From assembly GCF_000379625.1 (NCBI RefSeq), contig NZ_KB903243.1:310105-374104 (forward strand): a stretch of DNA of 64,000 nt, written 5' to 3'. Below the pieces are notes generated by a model. That model was not told the origin of the DNA. It saw only the letters and a list, made by a program, of their open reading frames with translations, and made no database searches. Every line of letters begins with the position of its first letter. The first letter of the stretch is position 1. The position numbers and the translations under genes were made by a program. This document shows, piece after piece, positions 42,751-49,903 of this stretch. Source of the DNA: Actinomycetospora chiangmaiensis DSM 45062. Lineage in GTDB: Bacteria > Actinomycetota > Actinomycetes > Mycobacteriales > Pseudonocardiaceae.

Positions 42751-43991
42751 CCCTGCGGCGTCCGACCTGGTCGAGCTCCGCTCCGCTGCGTCTCCGGAAT
42801 TCCGCACTGGCCCTCGCCACGGTCGCCGCACTCGCCCTCGGGGCGTGCTCGTCGGGCGACTCCTCCGGCGGCGTCGGCTTCGCCGGCGGGGGCGCGCCGC
42901 TCTCGTGTCCGGTGCCCGTCGGCCCGATGGCGATCGCGATGGGTGGCCGCGCCAACGAGCCCGGCCCGAGCCTCCCCGGGCCGGTGCAGCAGGCGGCGAT
43001 CTCGGTGGTCGCCGGCGCCTCCGACCAGAAGGTGCAGCCGAAGTTCACCGTCGTGAACGTCGACGGGCGCCCGGCCGTGGCGGGCAGCGACACCTACCGC
43101 ACCGACGCGGGCAACGCGATCGCCGCGCAGGACGACCAGAACGCCTTCCTGTCCGGTCTCGGCAACGCGATCCCGACGCTGCGGGCGCAGACCCCGGAGG
43201 CCGACACCCTCGGCGCCCTCACCCTCGCCGGACGCTCCGTGCAGGGCACTCGGCCGGGAACGGTGGTGCTCGTCGACTCCGGACTCTCCACCGTCGCCCC
43301 GCTCGACTTCCGCACCGCGGGGCTGCTCGCCGCCCCCGTCGCCGACGTCGTCTCCTCGTTGCGCGACGCGAACGCGCTGCCGGCGCTGAACGGCGCGACC
43401 GTGATCCTGGCCGGGATCGGGGACGTCGCGGCACCGCAGGGCCCGCTCGACACCTCGCAGCGGGCGTCGTTGGTCGCGCTGTGGAAGGGCATCGCCCAGG
43501 CCGGGGGCGCGTCCTGCGTCGCGGTCGTCGACGAGCCCCGGTCGGGGGACGCCCCGTCGGACGTCCCGCCGGTCTCGGTGGTCAACGTGCCGCCGCCGCC
43601 GACCATCACCCCCGGGAAGGCGAGCGTCCTTCCCGACGACGGGTCGGTGGGCTTCCAGCCCGACACCGCCGACTTCCGCGACGAGAACGCCGCGCGCGGC
43701 GTGCTGGCGCCGTTCGCGGACTTCCTCAAGCAGGCGCCGACCCGTCGGCTCGCCCTGACCGGCACCACCGCACGGGCGGGGAGTCCCGCCTCGCAGGTGG
43801 ACCTGTCGACGCGGCGCGCCGAGGCGGTGAAGGGCCTGCTGGTCTCCCTGGGTGCCGCCGCGGGCCAGATCACCACCACGGGCGTGGGGAGCCAGTTCCC
43901 CGGCTACGTGAACGACGTGGGGCCGGGCGGCAAGCAGCTGCCGGGGCCGGCGTCGTCGAACCGGAAGGTCATCGTCGAGCCGTCGAGCTGA
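42747..43991 (+). CDS. OmpA-domain lipoprotein, envelope operon gene 4
   Basis: 414 residues from GTG 42747 (GTGA overlap). Signal peptide with lipobox 'LALGAC' (Cys ~35). Residues ~75-280 resemble a Rossmann-like or von Willebrand-like domain ('TVVLVDSGLSTVAPLDF'). Residues ~300-414 are OmpA-like: 'ALTGTTARAG', 'DLSTRRAEAVKGLLVSLG' and 'SSNRKVIVEPS' match the TD-x-x-G / LS-x-x-R-A / N-R-V core of the peptidoglycan-binding domain. It should be lipid-anchored outside the membrane and hold the complex to the wall. Confidence 0.75.
   Translation: MTLRRPTWSSSAPLRLRNSALALATVAALALGACSSGDSSGGVGFAGGGAPLSCPVPVGPMAIAMGGRANEPGPSLPGPVQQAAISVVAGASDQKVQPKFTVVNVDGRPAVAGSDTYRTDAGNAIAAQDDQNAFLSGLGNAIPTLRAQTPEADTLGALTLAGRSVQGTRPGTVVLVDSGLSTVAPLDFRTAGLLAAPVADVVSSLRDANALPALNGATVILAGIGDVAAPQGPLDTSQRASLVALWKGIAQAGGASCVAVVDEPRSGDAPSDVPPVSVVNVPPPPTITPGKASVLPDDGSVGFQPDTADFRDENAARGVLAPFADFLKQAPTRRLALTGTTARAGSPASQVDLSTRRAEAVKGLLVSLGAAAGQITTTGVGSQFPGYVNDVGPGGKQLPGPASSNRKVIVEPSS
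43630..43643 (+). repeat. interspersed 14-mer TTCCCGACGACGGG
   Basis: Exact copy inside the OmpA-lipoprotein gene, read as 'LPDDG', the same peptide as the copy at 24611. Confidence 0.6.
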
Positions 43992-44144
43992 AGCACGTTT
44001 ACTTCCCGAAGGCTATGCCCGGTTAACGTGACCGGTATCTCTTCACCCGCCGGCAACCTCTCCGTTGCACGCGATGCGGGCGGTCCCAACAGGGCTGATC
44101 GGCCCAGCGCAGCGCATTCCTGAACGGTTCACTTGATCGCTCCC

Positions 44145-44172
44145 GACACCGAGCGTGACGGTGTTCGGTGTC
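44145..44172. promoter_or_regulatory. GACACCGA/TCGGTGTC dyad before the betaine gene
   Basis: Eight-base perfect arms with a 12-nt spacer lie 85 bp before the methyltransferase start, inside a 265-bp intergenic region. It is a candidate operator for osmotic control. No further promoter element is certain. Confidence 0.5.
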
Positions 44173-44256
44173 CATAGTCGTCGGACCGCTCTAGCGTCTT
44201 CTCTCCGGAAGCCCCGTTGGAAGCGAGACGAGCATCGACGTCCGGAGGACCACCAG

Positions 44257-45951
44257 ATGACCACAGCCGCAGACCGGAGCCCCGACACCGCGGCTGGCCT
44301 CGAGGACTACACCGAGGCCGAGGTGCACCAGGAGTTCGGTGAGAACCCGAACGAGATGCGCGACACGAACCACTACCAGGACGAGTACATCAAGGGATTC
44401 GTCGACAAGTGGGACGACTACATCGGCTGGGAGGGACGCGCCGCCAGCGAGGGCACGTTCTTCATCGACCAGCTGCGCGCCCGCGGTGTCGAGAAGGTCC
44501 TCGACGTCGCCACCGGGACCGGCTTCAACTCGGTGCAGCTGCTCGAGGCGGGGTTCGAGACGGTCTCGGCGGACGGCAGCGCCGAGATGCTCGCCAAGGC
44601 CTTCGCGAACGGCCGCGACCGCGGGCACGTGCTGCGCGTGGTCCAGGCCGACTGGCGCTGGCTCAACCGCGACGTGCACGGCGAGTACGACGCGATCATC
44701 TGCCTCGGCAACTCGTTCACGCACCTGTTCTCCGAGCGTGACCGCCGCAAGGCGCTGGCCGAGTTCTACGCGATGCTCTCGCACGACGGGGTGCTGATCC
44801 TCGATCAGCGCAACTACGACGCGATCCTCGACGAGGGCTTCTCATCGAAGCACAAGTACTACTACAGCGGTGACACCGTGACCGCGGAGCCGGAGTACCT
44901 GGACGAGGGCCTCGCCCGCTTCCGGTACACGTTCCACGACGACGGCTCGGTGTACCACCTCAACATGTTCCCGCTGCGCAAGGAGTACGTGCGGCGCCTC
45001 ATGCGTGAGGTCGGGTTCCAGAAGATCGACACCTACGGCGACTTCCAGGACACCTACGGACAGGACACCCCCGACTTCTGGATTCACGTGGCCGAGAAGA
45101 CGTACCGCACCGACGACGAGCTGACCGAGTCGTACTCGAACGCGGTCCACACCGCGCGCGACTACTACAACTCCGAGGACGCCGACACCTTCTACCACGA
45201 GGTGTGGGGCGGTGAGGACATCCACGTCGGGCTCTACGCGACCCCCGACGAGGCGATCGCGCCGGCGTCGGCGCGCACCGTCGAGCGGATGGCCGAGACC
45301 GCCGGCATCACCGCGCAGACCCGCGTGCTCGACATGGGCGCCGGCTACGGCGGCGCCGCCCGCCACCTCGCCCGGACCTACGGCTGCCGCGTCACGTGCC
45401 TCAACCTCTCCGAGGTCGAGAACGAGCGGAACCGGGAGAAGACCCGCGAGCAGGGTCTCGACCACCTCGTCGACGTCGTCGACGGCTCCTTCGAGAACAT
45501 GCCGATCCAGGACAACGCCTACGACCTCGTGTGGTCGCAGGACGCGTTCCTGCACTCCGGCGAGCGCTCGACGGTCGTCGCCGAGATCGCGCGCGTGCTC
45601 GTCCCGACCGGCCAGGTCGTGTTCACCGACCCGATGGCCGCCGACGGCGCCGACGTCTCGGCCCTGACGCCGATCCTCGCCCGCCTGCACCTGGACAGCC
45701 TGGGCTCGCCCGGGTTCTACCGCGCCGAGTTCGCGAAGAACGGGTTCAACGACTACGCCTTCGACGACCACACCGACCAGCTCACGACCCACTACGGCCG
45801 GGTCCTGACCGAGCTCGAGAAGGCCGAGCAGGCGTTCGCCGGGAAGATCTCGGAGGACTACATCTCGAACATGAAGACCGGCCTGCGCAACTGGGTCAAC
45901 GGCGGGAAGTCCGGTCAGCTGTCCTGGGGGATCTTCCGCATCAAGCGGTGA
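44257..45951 (+). CDS. bifunctional glycine/sarcosine N-methyltransferase + sarcosine/dimethylglycine N-methyltransferase
   Basis: 564 residues. ATG 44257 follows GGAGG. Two SAM-dependent methyltransferase domains are fused. The first (1-~290) carries motif I 'VLDVATGTGFNSVQLLEAG' and the GSMT-specific 'HYQDEYIKGFVDKWDDYIGW'. The second (~305-564) carries 'VLDMGAGYGGAARHLAR' and 'SQDAFLHSGERSTVVAEIAR', typical of SDMT. Together they methylate glycine three times to glycine betaine, a compatible solute. A fused form is known from the halophilic actinomycete Actinopolyspora. Codon use matches the neighbours. No betaine or choline transporter is adjacent. Confidence 0.95.
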   Translation: MTTAADRSPDTAAGLEDYTEAEVHQEFGENPNEMRDTNHYQDEYIKGFVDKWDDYIGWEGRAASEGTFFIDQLRARGVEKVLDVATGTGFNSVQLLEAGFETVSADGSAEMLAKAFANGRDRGHVLRVVQADWRWLNRDVHGEYDAIICLGNSFTHLFSERDRRKALAEFYAMLSHDGVLILDQRNYDAILDEGFSSKHKYYYSGDTVTAEPEYLDEGLARFRYTFHDDGSVYHLNMFPLRKEYVRRLMREVGFQKIDTYGDFQDTYGQDTPDFWIHVAEKTYRTDDELTESYSNAVHTARDYYNSEDADTFYHEVWGGEDIHVGLYATPDEAIAPASARTVERMAETAGITAQTRVLDMGAGYGGAARHLARTYGCRVTCLNLSEVENERNREKTREQGLDHLVDVVDGSFENMPIQDNAYDLVWSQDAFLHSGERSTVVAEIARVLVPTGQVVFTDPMAADGADVSALTPILARLHLDSLGSPGFYRAEFAKNGFNDYAFDDHTDQLTTHYGRVLTELEKAEQAFAGKISEDYISNMKTGLRNWVNGGKSGQLSWGIFRIKR

Positions 45952-45960
45952 CCCCCTCCT

Positions 45961-46017
45961 GGTGCAAGCAATGCGTCACTGCTTGCACCCAGTGCCAGAG
46001 AATCCGGCATCGTGGCG
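45961..46017 (+). repeat. left inverted repeat of the cassette
   Basis: A main hairpin GGTGCAAGCA / TGCTTGCACC with a 9-nt loop (45961-45989) is followed by a second stem TGCC...GGCA. The first 48 bp match the right end with two mismatches, and similarity continues for ~9 more bases. Confidence 0.88.
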
Positions 46018-46028
46018 ACATCAGCCTG

Positions 46029-46070
46029 ACGACGGCGGGTGGACCAGTTCGTTGGTCCACCCGCCGTCGT
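46029..46070. terminator. perfect 18-bp-arm terminator
   Basis: The arms start ACGACGGCGGG and pair perfectly across the loop GTTCGT. It lies 77 bp past the betaine-gene stop but inside the left inverted repeat, as if the repeat had been placed between that gene and its terminator. Confidence 0.85.
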
Positions 46071-46174
46071 GCGTCTACGACCATCCATCCACAGGTCCGA
46101 CGCGGACCCTGCCTCGTCCACAGGCGGCATACTCGTGCTCCCCCTCGGCCCGTTTCGCGCCGCACCCTTCGGCC

Positions 46175-47152
46175 ATGAGACGTGGAGCCTGGGCCGACGA
46201 CCTCGAGAGCATGCGAGCGGCTGCCGACGACGACGTCATCGCCGTCGTGGCGCTGATGGCGCTCGGAGTCCCCGAGAGCACGATCTACCGTCGGTGCCGC
46301 AAGGACGGCCCGTGGCAGCTCCTCGCTCCGGCCACCGTCCTGCTGAGCAACGGGCCCCCGACCCGCCGCCAACGACTCGTGGCCGCGCTCCTTCACGCGG
46401 GCCCAGGATCCATGGTCACCGGCCTGGACGCGGCCCGGGCACACGGGCTCCGGCGCGGGGAGCTTCCCGAGGACGTGCACGTCCTGATCGCGGCGTTCCG
46501 GCAGGTCCGCAGCGTGCGCGGCATCCGGGTGGAGCGGACGAAGCGGTTGCCGACGCCGGTGCTGCGAGACGGTCTGCCCGTCGCGCCGCTCGACCGCTGC
46601 GTACTCGACGCCGTGCGTCGGCTACGGGACCGAGGTCGGATCGCGGCGATCCTGACGGAGCCGGTGCAACGGCGCATGGTCACCCGCCAGGCCCTGCGCC
46701 TCGAGCTCGACGCCGGGTGTCGTCGGGGATCCGGAACGCCCCGGGAGGTCCTCGGATCGATCGACGACGGCGTCCGCTCCCCCGCCGAGTTCGACGTCCG
46801 CCGGTGGTGGTCGGAGCACCCCGACCTCGGGACCATGCGGTGGAACGTGCGGCTGTTCGACGTGCAGGGACGCTTCCTCGGCATCGCGGACGCCTTCGAC
46901 GAGGAGATCGGCCTCGTCGCGCAGGTCGACTCGACCGAGCACCACTTCATGACGCCGGATCAGGTCGTCGAGACCGAGCGTCAGCACCGTGCCTATCGCT
47001 CGGCGGGCCTTCACGTCGTCGGCATCCGTCCGAGTCGGTTGCGGTCGGACCGGGAGGGGCTGTACCGCGACGTCCTCGACGCCCGCACCGTCGCCGCCTC
47101 GCTCCCACGGGTGGACGTCGGCTGGCGTCCGGATATCGAAGCAGGCGCCTGA
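46175..47152 (+). CDS. AbiEi-like N-terminus + DUF559/Vsr-like nuclease-fold protein
   Basis: 325 residues from ATG 46175. The N-terminal ~70 residues resemble the AbiEi antitoxin winged-helix region ('MALGVPESTIYRRCRKDGPW', then 'LLAPATVLL'). The C-terminal ~125 follow the DUF559/very-short-patch-repair nuclease pattern: Glu in 'SPAEFDV' (~202), Asp in 'GIADAFDE' (~236), then 'AQVDSTEHHF', where the usual Glu of the active site is Gln, and 'ERQHRAYRSAGLHVVGI'. No toxin partner is adjacent. Such proteins are frequent orphans in actinobacteria and their role is unknown. It is the sole gene of the cassette. Confidence 0.65.
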   Translation: MRRGAWADDLESMRAAADDDVIAVVALMALGVPESTIYRRCRKDGPWQLLAPATVLLSNGPPTRRQRLVAALLHAGPGSMVTGLDAARAHGLRRGELPEDVHVLIAAFRQVRSVRGIRVERTKRLPTPVLRDGLPVAPLDRCVLDAVRRLRDRGRIAAILTEPVQRRMVTRQALRLELDAGCRRGSGTPREVLGSIDDGVRSPAEFDVRRWWSEHPDLGTMRWNVRLFDVQGRFLGIADAFDEEIGLVAQVDSTEHHFMTPDQVVETERQHRAYRSAGLHVVGIRPSRLRSDREGLYRDVLDARTVAASLPRVDVGWRPDIEAGA

Positions 47153-47161
47153 CCCGTGTCC

Positions 47162-47218
47162 ATCGACGGTGCCGGATTTCCTGGCACTGGGTGCAAGCAG
47201 TGACGCATTGCTTGCACC
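47162..47218 (-). repeat. right inverted repeat of the cassette
   Basis: Inverted partner of the left end, beginning 9 bp past the stop of the enclosed gene. It forms the same main hairpin, with the loop sequence inverted. Confidence 0.88.
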
Positions 47219-47227
47219 GAGCAGGTG

Positions 47228-48175
47228 CTACCGCCGGCGGGACAGCGTCGACACCGTCCGCCCGACGAGGCCCTTCGCCTTGCGCCAGCCCTTCTCGGCG
47301 ACGCCGGCGATGTCGGTGGTGGGCGTGACGATGACGCGGCGCATCTCGTAGGGCGAGTCGCCGCCCGAGGCGAGCCCGGCCGTCGTCGTGATGGCGCAGC
47401 GGTAGCCCAGGTCGCGGGCGACCCGGGTGGTGACGTCGGAGTAGTCCGCGGCCGAGCCGTTGGGGAACGCGAGGGTGTCGACGGTGATGCCCAGGCCCGA
47501 CTCGAGGGCCGCGCGGGACTCCCCCATCTCGACCCGCTGGCCCGGCTCGGTCTCCCGCTCCAGGATCGCGTGCGAGACGGTGTGCGAGCCGATCTCGTGC
47601 CCGGCCGCGAGCAGCGACTTCGCGCCCGACCAGTCCATGAACAGGCCCTCACCGACCGAGGACTCCGCCGGCGACAGCAGCTCCGACACCCGCGCGACCT
47701 CGGCGACCCGGGAGGCGTGGTCCAGCCGCTTCAGCGACGCCCGCACCGCGGCGTGGGCGGTCTCGCGCTCGGCGGGCGTGCCCAGCGGGTACACCGTGCC
47801 GCCGAACTCCAGCGTCGCGGCGCGCGCCCGGTCGAACGCCGACGACAGGTCCTCCCACCACGCACCGACCGTCCCCGAGAGGAAGCCGGGCACGAGGAAG
47901 AACGTGGCCGGGAGGCCGTGGCGCTCGAGGGCCGGCACGCCGAGCTCGAGGTTGTCCCGGTAGCCGTCGTCGAAGGTCAGCACCACCGCCCGCGACGGCA
48001 GCGGCTCCCCGGCCTCCATCAGCCCCAGCGCGGTCTGCAGCGGGAGCACGTTCGCGAACCGCGAGAGCATCCGGAGCTGCCGGGCGAACCCGAGGCGGCC
48101 CACGCCGGGCGGGTCGGGGAACCCGGGCGTCGGGTCGATGTTGTGCCAGCCGAGCACGAGGAGCCGGTTGCCCAT
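47228..48175 (-). CDS. polysaccharide deacetylase (CE4/NodB domain)
   Basis: 315 residues from ATG 48175. NodB motifs are 'LTFDDGYRDN' (catalytic and metal Asp), 'GHEIGSHTVSHAIL' (metal His pair) and 'LAFPNGSAADYSD' (third motif). CE4 enzymes remove N- or O-acetyl groups from glycans with a divalent metal. There is no signal peptide, so it may act on an intermediate inside the cell. It lies 11 bp after the gene at 48187 on the same strand. Confidence 0.9.
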   Translation of the reverse strand: MGNRLLVLGWHNIDPTPGFPDPPGVGRLGFARQLRMLSRFANVLPLQTALGLMEAGEPLPSRAVVLTFDDGYRDNLELGVPALERHGLPATFFLVPGFLSGTVGAWWEDLSSAFDRARAATLEFGGTVYPLGTPAERETAHAAVRASLKRLDHASRVAEVARVSELLSPAESSVGEGLFMDWSGAKSLLAAGHEIGSHTVSHAILERETEPGQRVEMGESRAALESGLGITVDTLAFPNGSAADYSDVTTRVARDLGYRCAITTTAGLASGGDSPYEMRRVIVTPTTDIAGVAEKGWRKAKGLVGRTVSTLSRRR

Positions 48176-48186
48176 GGCGGCCCACC

Positions 48187-48996
48187 CTAGGTGGCCGACC
48201 TCACGGCCCCGGTCACCGCCTCCGCCACCCGTTCCCGACGACGGGCCGACCGGCGCAGCGAGCGCGAGAGCTCCACGTGCACGAACACGGTGCCGTGGCG
48301 CGCCGCGACCCGGCCCTGCACGTTCCGTGTCCCGGACAGGTCCTCGCATCCGGGCTCGCCGCCGCGACGCACCCGTTCCCCCGAGGCCGCCAGTCGGGTC
48401 ACCGTCTCCTCCAGCACCACCGACCCGGTCGCCGCGCCGGCCGACACGACGGCGTCGACGTCCGGCCGGTCGGCGAAGCCGTGCAGCTGCACCTGGGGCA
48501 CGCCGCGGTGGGCGACGAGCCCGGCGGCGACCCGGGCGAAGACGGAGTCCGGGCGGTGGGCGACGTCGGCGGGGCAGTCGGCGCGCGTGCGGGCGCCGGC
48601 GGGGGCGCCCGCGTGGCGGTGGGCGCCCGCCTGCAGGTAGAGCGCGTCGGGCAGGGCCTCGACGATGGCGACGCCGATCTGCTCGGTGCGCAGGTCGGCC
48701 GCCGGGTGCGGCACCTCGACGACGAGCGAGGGCTCGGCCCGCGGCAGCAGGAGCAGCCCCCAGGACCGCTCGCTGCACGGGTCCGCGACGAGCGCGGCCC
48801 GGCCGGCCACGGTCGTCGTCGTGAACCCGAGGGCGGCGGCGTGGTGGGCCACTCCGTCGCCGGCGGCGATCGCGACGGCGAGGGCGTCGGCCGCAGCGCG
48901 TTCGGCCTCGTCGGGGGCGCGGTAGGGGCCGCCGGACCGCAGGGAGGCGGTGAACCGGTCGACCAGGCCCGCGAGGGAGGTCACCGGTGCGATCAT
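48187..48996 (-). CDS. N-formylglutamate amidohydrolase-like protein (tentative)
   Basis: 269 residues from ATG 48996. Conserved-looking His/Asp blocks are 'LVVEVPHPAADLRTEQI', 'LYLQAGAHRHAG', 'ADVAHRPDSVF', 'QVQLHGFAD' and 'VFVHVELSRSLR'. The spacing recalls zinc amidohydrolases of the N-formylglutamate deformylase or poly-gamma-glutamate hydrolase groups; I cannot decide between them. Co-directional with the deacetylase, so the pair may process one acylated substrate. Confidence 0.5.
   Translation of the reverse strand: MIAPVTSLAGLVDRFTASLRSGGPYRAPDEAERAAADALAVAIAAGDGVAHHAAALGFTTTTVAGRAALVADPCSERSWGLLLLPRAEPSLVVEVPHPAADLRTEQIGVAIVEALPDALYLQAGAHRHAGAPAGARTRADCPADVAHRPDSVFARVAAGLVAHRGVPQVQLHGFADRPDVDAVVSAGAATGSVVLEETVTRLAASGERVRRGGEPGCEDLSGTRNVQGRVAARHGTVFVHVELSRSLRRSARRRERVAEAVTGAVRSAT
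48232..48245 (+). repeat. interspersed 14-mer TTCCCGACGACGGG
   Basis: Exact copy in the 3' part of the gene at 48187, which is read on the opposite strand and encodes Arg-rich sequence here. Confidence 0.6.
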
Positions 48997-49034
48997 GCCC
49001 GGGCGGCAGGCCCCCGGCACGACGACGGGTCGGC

Positions 49035-49403
49035 TCAGGCCCCCGCGGGGTAGGCCGGGCCCCACTCGGGCGCACCCGACGGCACACCCCGGGTCGGGCG
49101 GGCCGCGGGGGACGGCGGGTTGCCGAACGGCGGGGTCCCGAACGGCGCCACGTAGAACGCGAGCGGACGCCTCGGAGCGTTGAGGAAGGCCGCGGCCTCG
49201 GGGTCGGGCTCGAACGGCAGGGCCGCCCCGAACGGGAAGAGCGGCTCCACCTCCGGGACCGCCACCCCCTCGGACGGGACGGACGACGGCGTCCACGCCC
49301 CCGTGGCGACGCCGGGCTCGGCCCACGCGGGCACGGGCTCCGACGGCCGCCGGACGGCCGGTCGCAGGGCGACGACGCGACGCACCCCCGAGGACCCCGT
49401 CAC
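49035..49403 (-). CDS. Pro-rich hypothetical protein (122 aa)
   Basis: GTG 49403 is fixed by GGAGGAGGG 8 nt upstream; a longer frame reaching 49715 has no support. The product is Pro/Ala-rich with 'LFPFGAALPFEPDPEAAAFL' and 'YVAPFGTPPFGNPPSP', probably disordered, with no signal peptide or domain. It is 38 bp upstream of the amidohydrolase-like gene and probably in the same transcript. Confidence 0.5.
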   Translation of the reverse strand: MTGSSGVRRVVALRPAVRRPSEPVPAWAEPGVATGAWTPSSVPSEGVAVPEVEPLFPFGAALPFEPDPEAAAFLNAPRRPLAFYVAPFGTPPFGNPPSPAARPTRGVPSGAPEWGPAYPAGA

Positions 49404-49903
49404 CGGGCCGCCCTCCTCCGATGCACCGCGGTCATGGGTCGTACCGCAGGAACCTCGCTCCGCCATGTGAACCATTCTGGGAAGCCGTTTCCCGCAATCA
49501 CGGTCGGGGGACCACCCCTGCACCCCGGCGTACGCCCTCCGGCCGCACCGACCGGGGACCCCGCGACCGCCCGCCGTCGCGCCGCCCCCTCCGATCGGGG
49601 CAGGCCCGCCCGGGACGGTCGAAACGTCCCGGTCGGCGCCCGCGGGGAGTGACGCACCGTACATCGTGGAGTTCCACCCGACCTTCGTCACCGACGCCGA
49701 CCACGGCCGTTCCACCTCCGGGAGGGCCGATCGTGGCCCGTGCGATACCGGGATGATCCGGACGCCGGGTACGTAACTGCACCACCCCCCGGTGCGGAAC
49801 GCGACGCTCCGGTGGCGGACGATGGTGTCCGACCGTTCCGACGCCCGACCACCGTTCGTAGCCGACGACGCGGTCCGCTGCCCCCGACCCGGAGGTGCTC
49901 CCC
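49404..49903. promoter_or_regulatory. 500-bp divergent intergenic region
   Basis: The longest gene-free stretch in the window, between divergent transcripts. Its left part is less GC-rich and holds a small GGGAA/TTCCC dyad (49479-49493). Near the right end, 'GATACC' and 'TACGTAACT' are weak promoter-like strings. I see no convincing small gene or RNA. Confidence 0.4.

Larger units (their letters stand above)
45961..47218. mobile_element. one-gene cassette bounded by long hairpin-forming inverted repeats
   Basis: A 1,258-bp segment with near-identical inverted ends (45961-46017 and 47162-47218) encloses one gene of AbiEi/DUF559-like type plus a strong terminator. The left end starts 9 bp past the betaine-gene stop; the right end stops 9 bp before the deacetylase stop. 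There is no transposase and no clear target-site duplication. The mobile interpretation is an inference from architecture. Confidence 0.55.

Noticed and set aside
43992-44256. A c-di-AMP (ydaO) or glycine riboswitch before the betaine gene
   Set aside because: I could not find the conserved core strings or stem order of either class; only a simple dyad is supported.
46175-47152. Calling this gene a type IV toxin-antitoxin system
   Set aside because: Only the AbiEi-like N-terminal half is present, and no AbiEii-type nucleotidyltransferase toxin gene lies beside it.
45950-47230. Target-site duplication around the inverted-repeat cassette
   Set aside because: Bases just outside the two ends (CCCCTCCT and GAGCAGGT) do not form a direct repeat.
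46039-47328. A 429-codon frame overlapping the AbiEi/DUF559-like gene
   Set aside because: Its translation is Arg/Pro/Ala shadow sequence, crosses the right inverted repeat and ends inside the deacetylase gene on the other strand.
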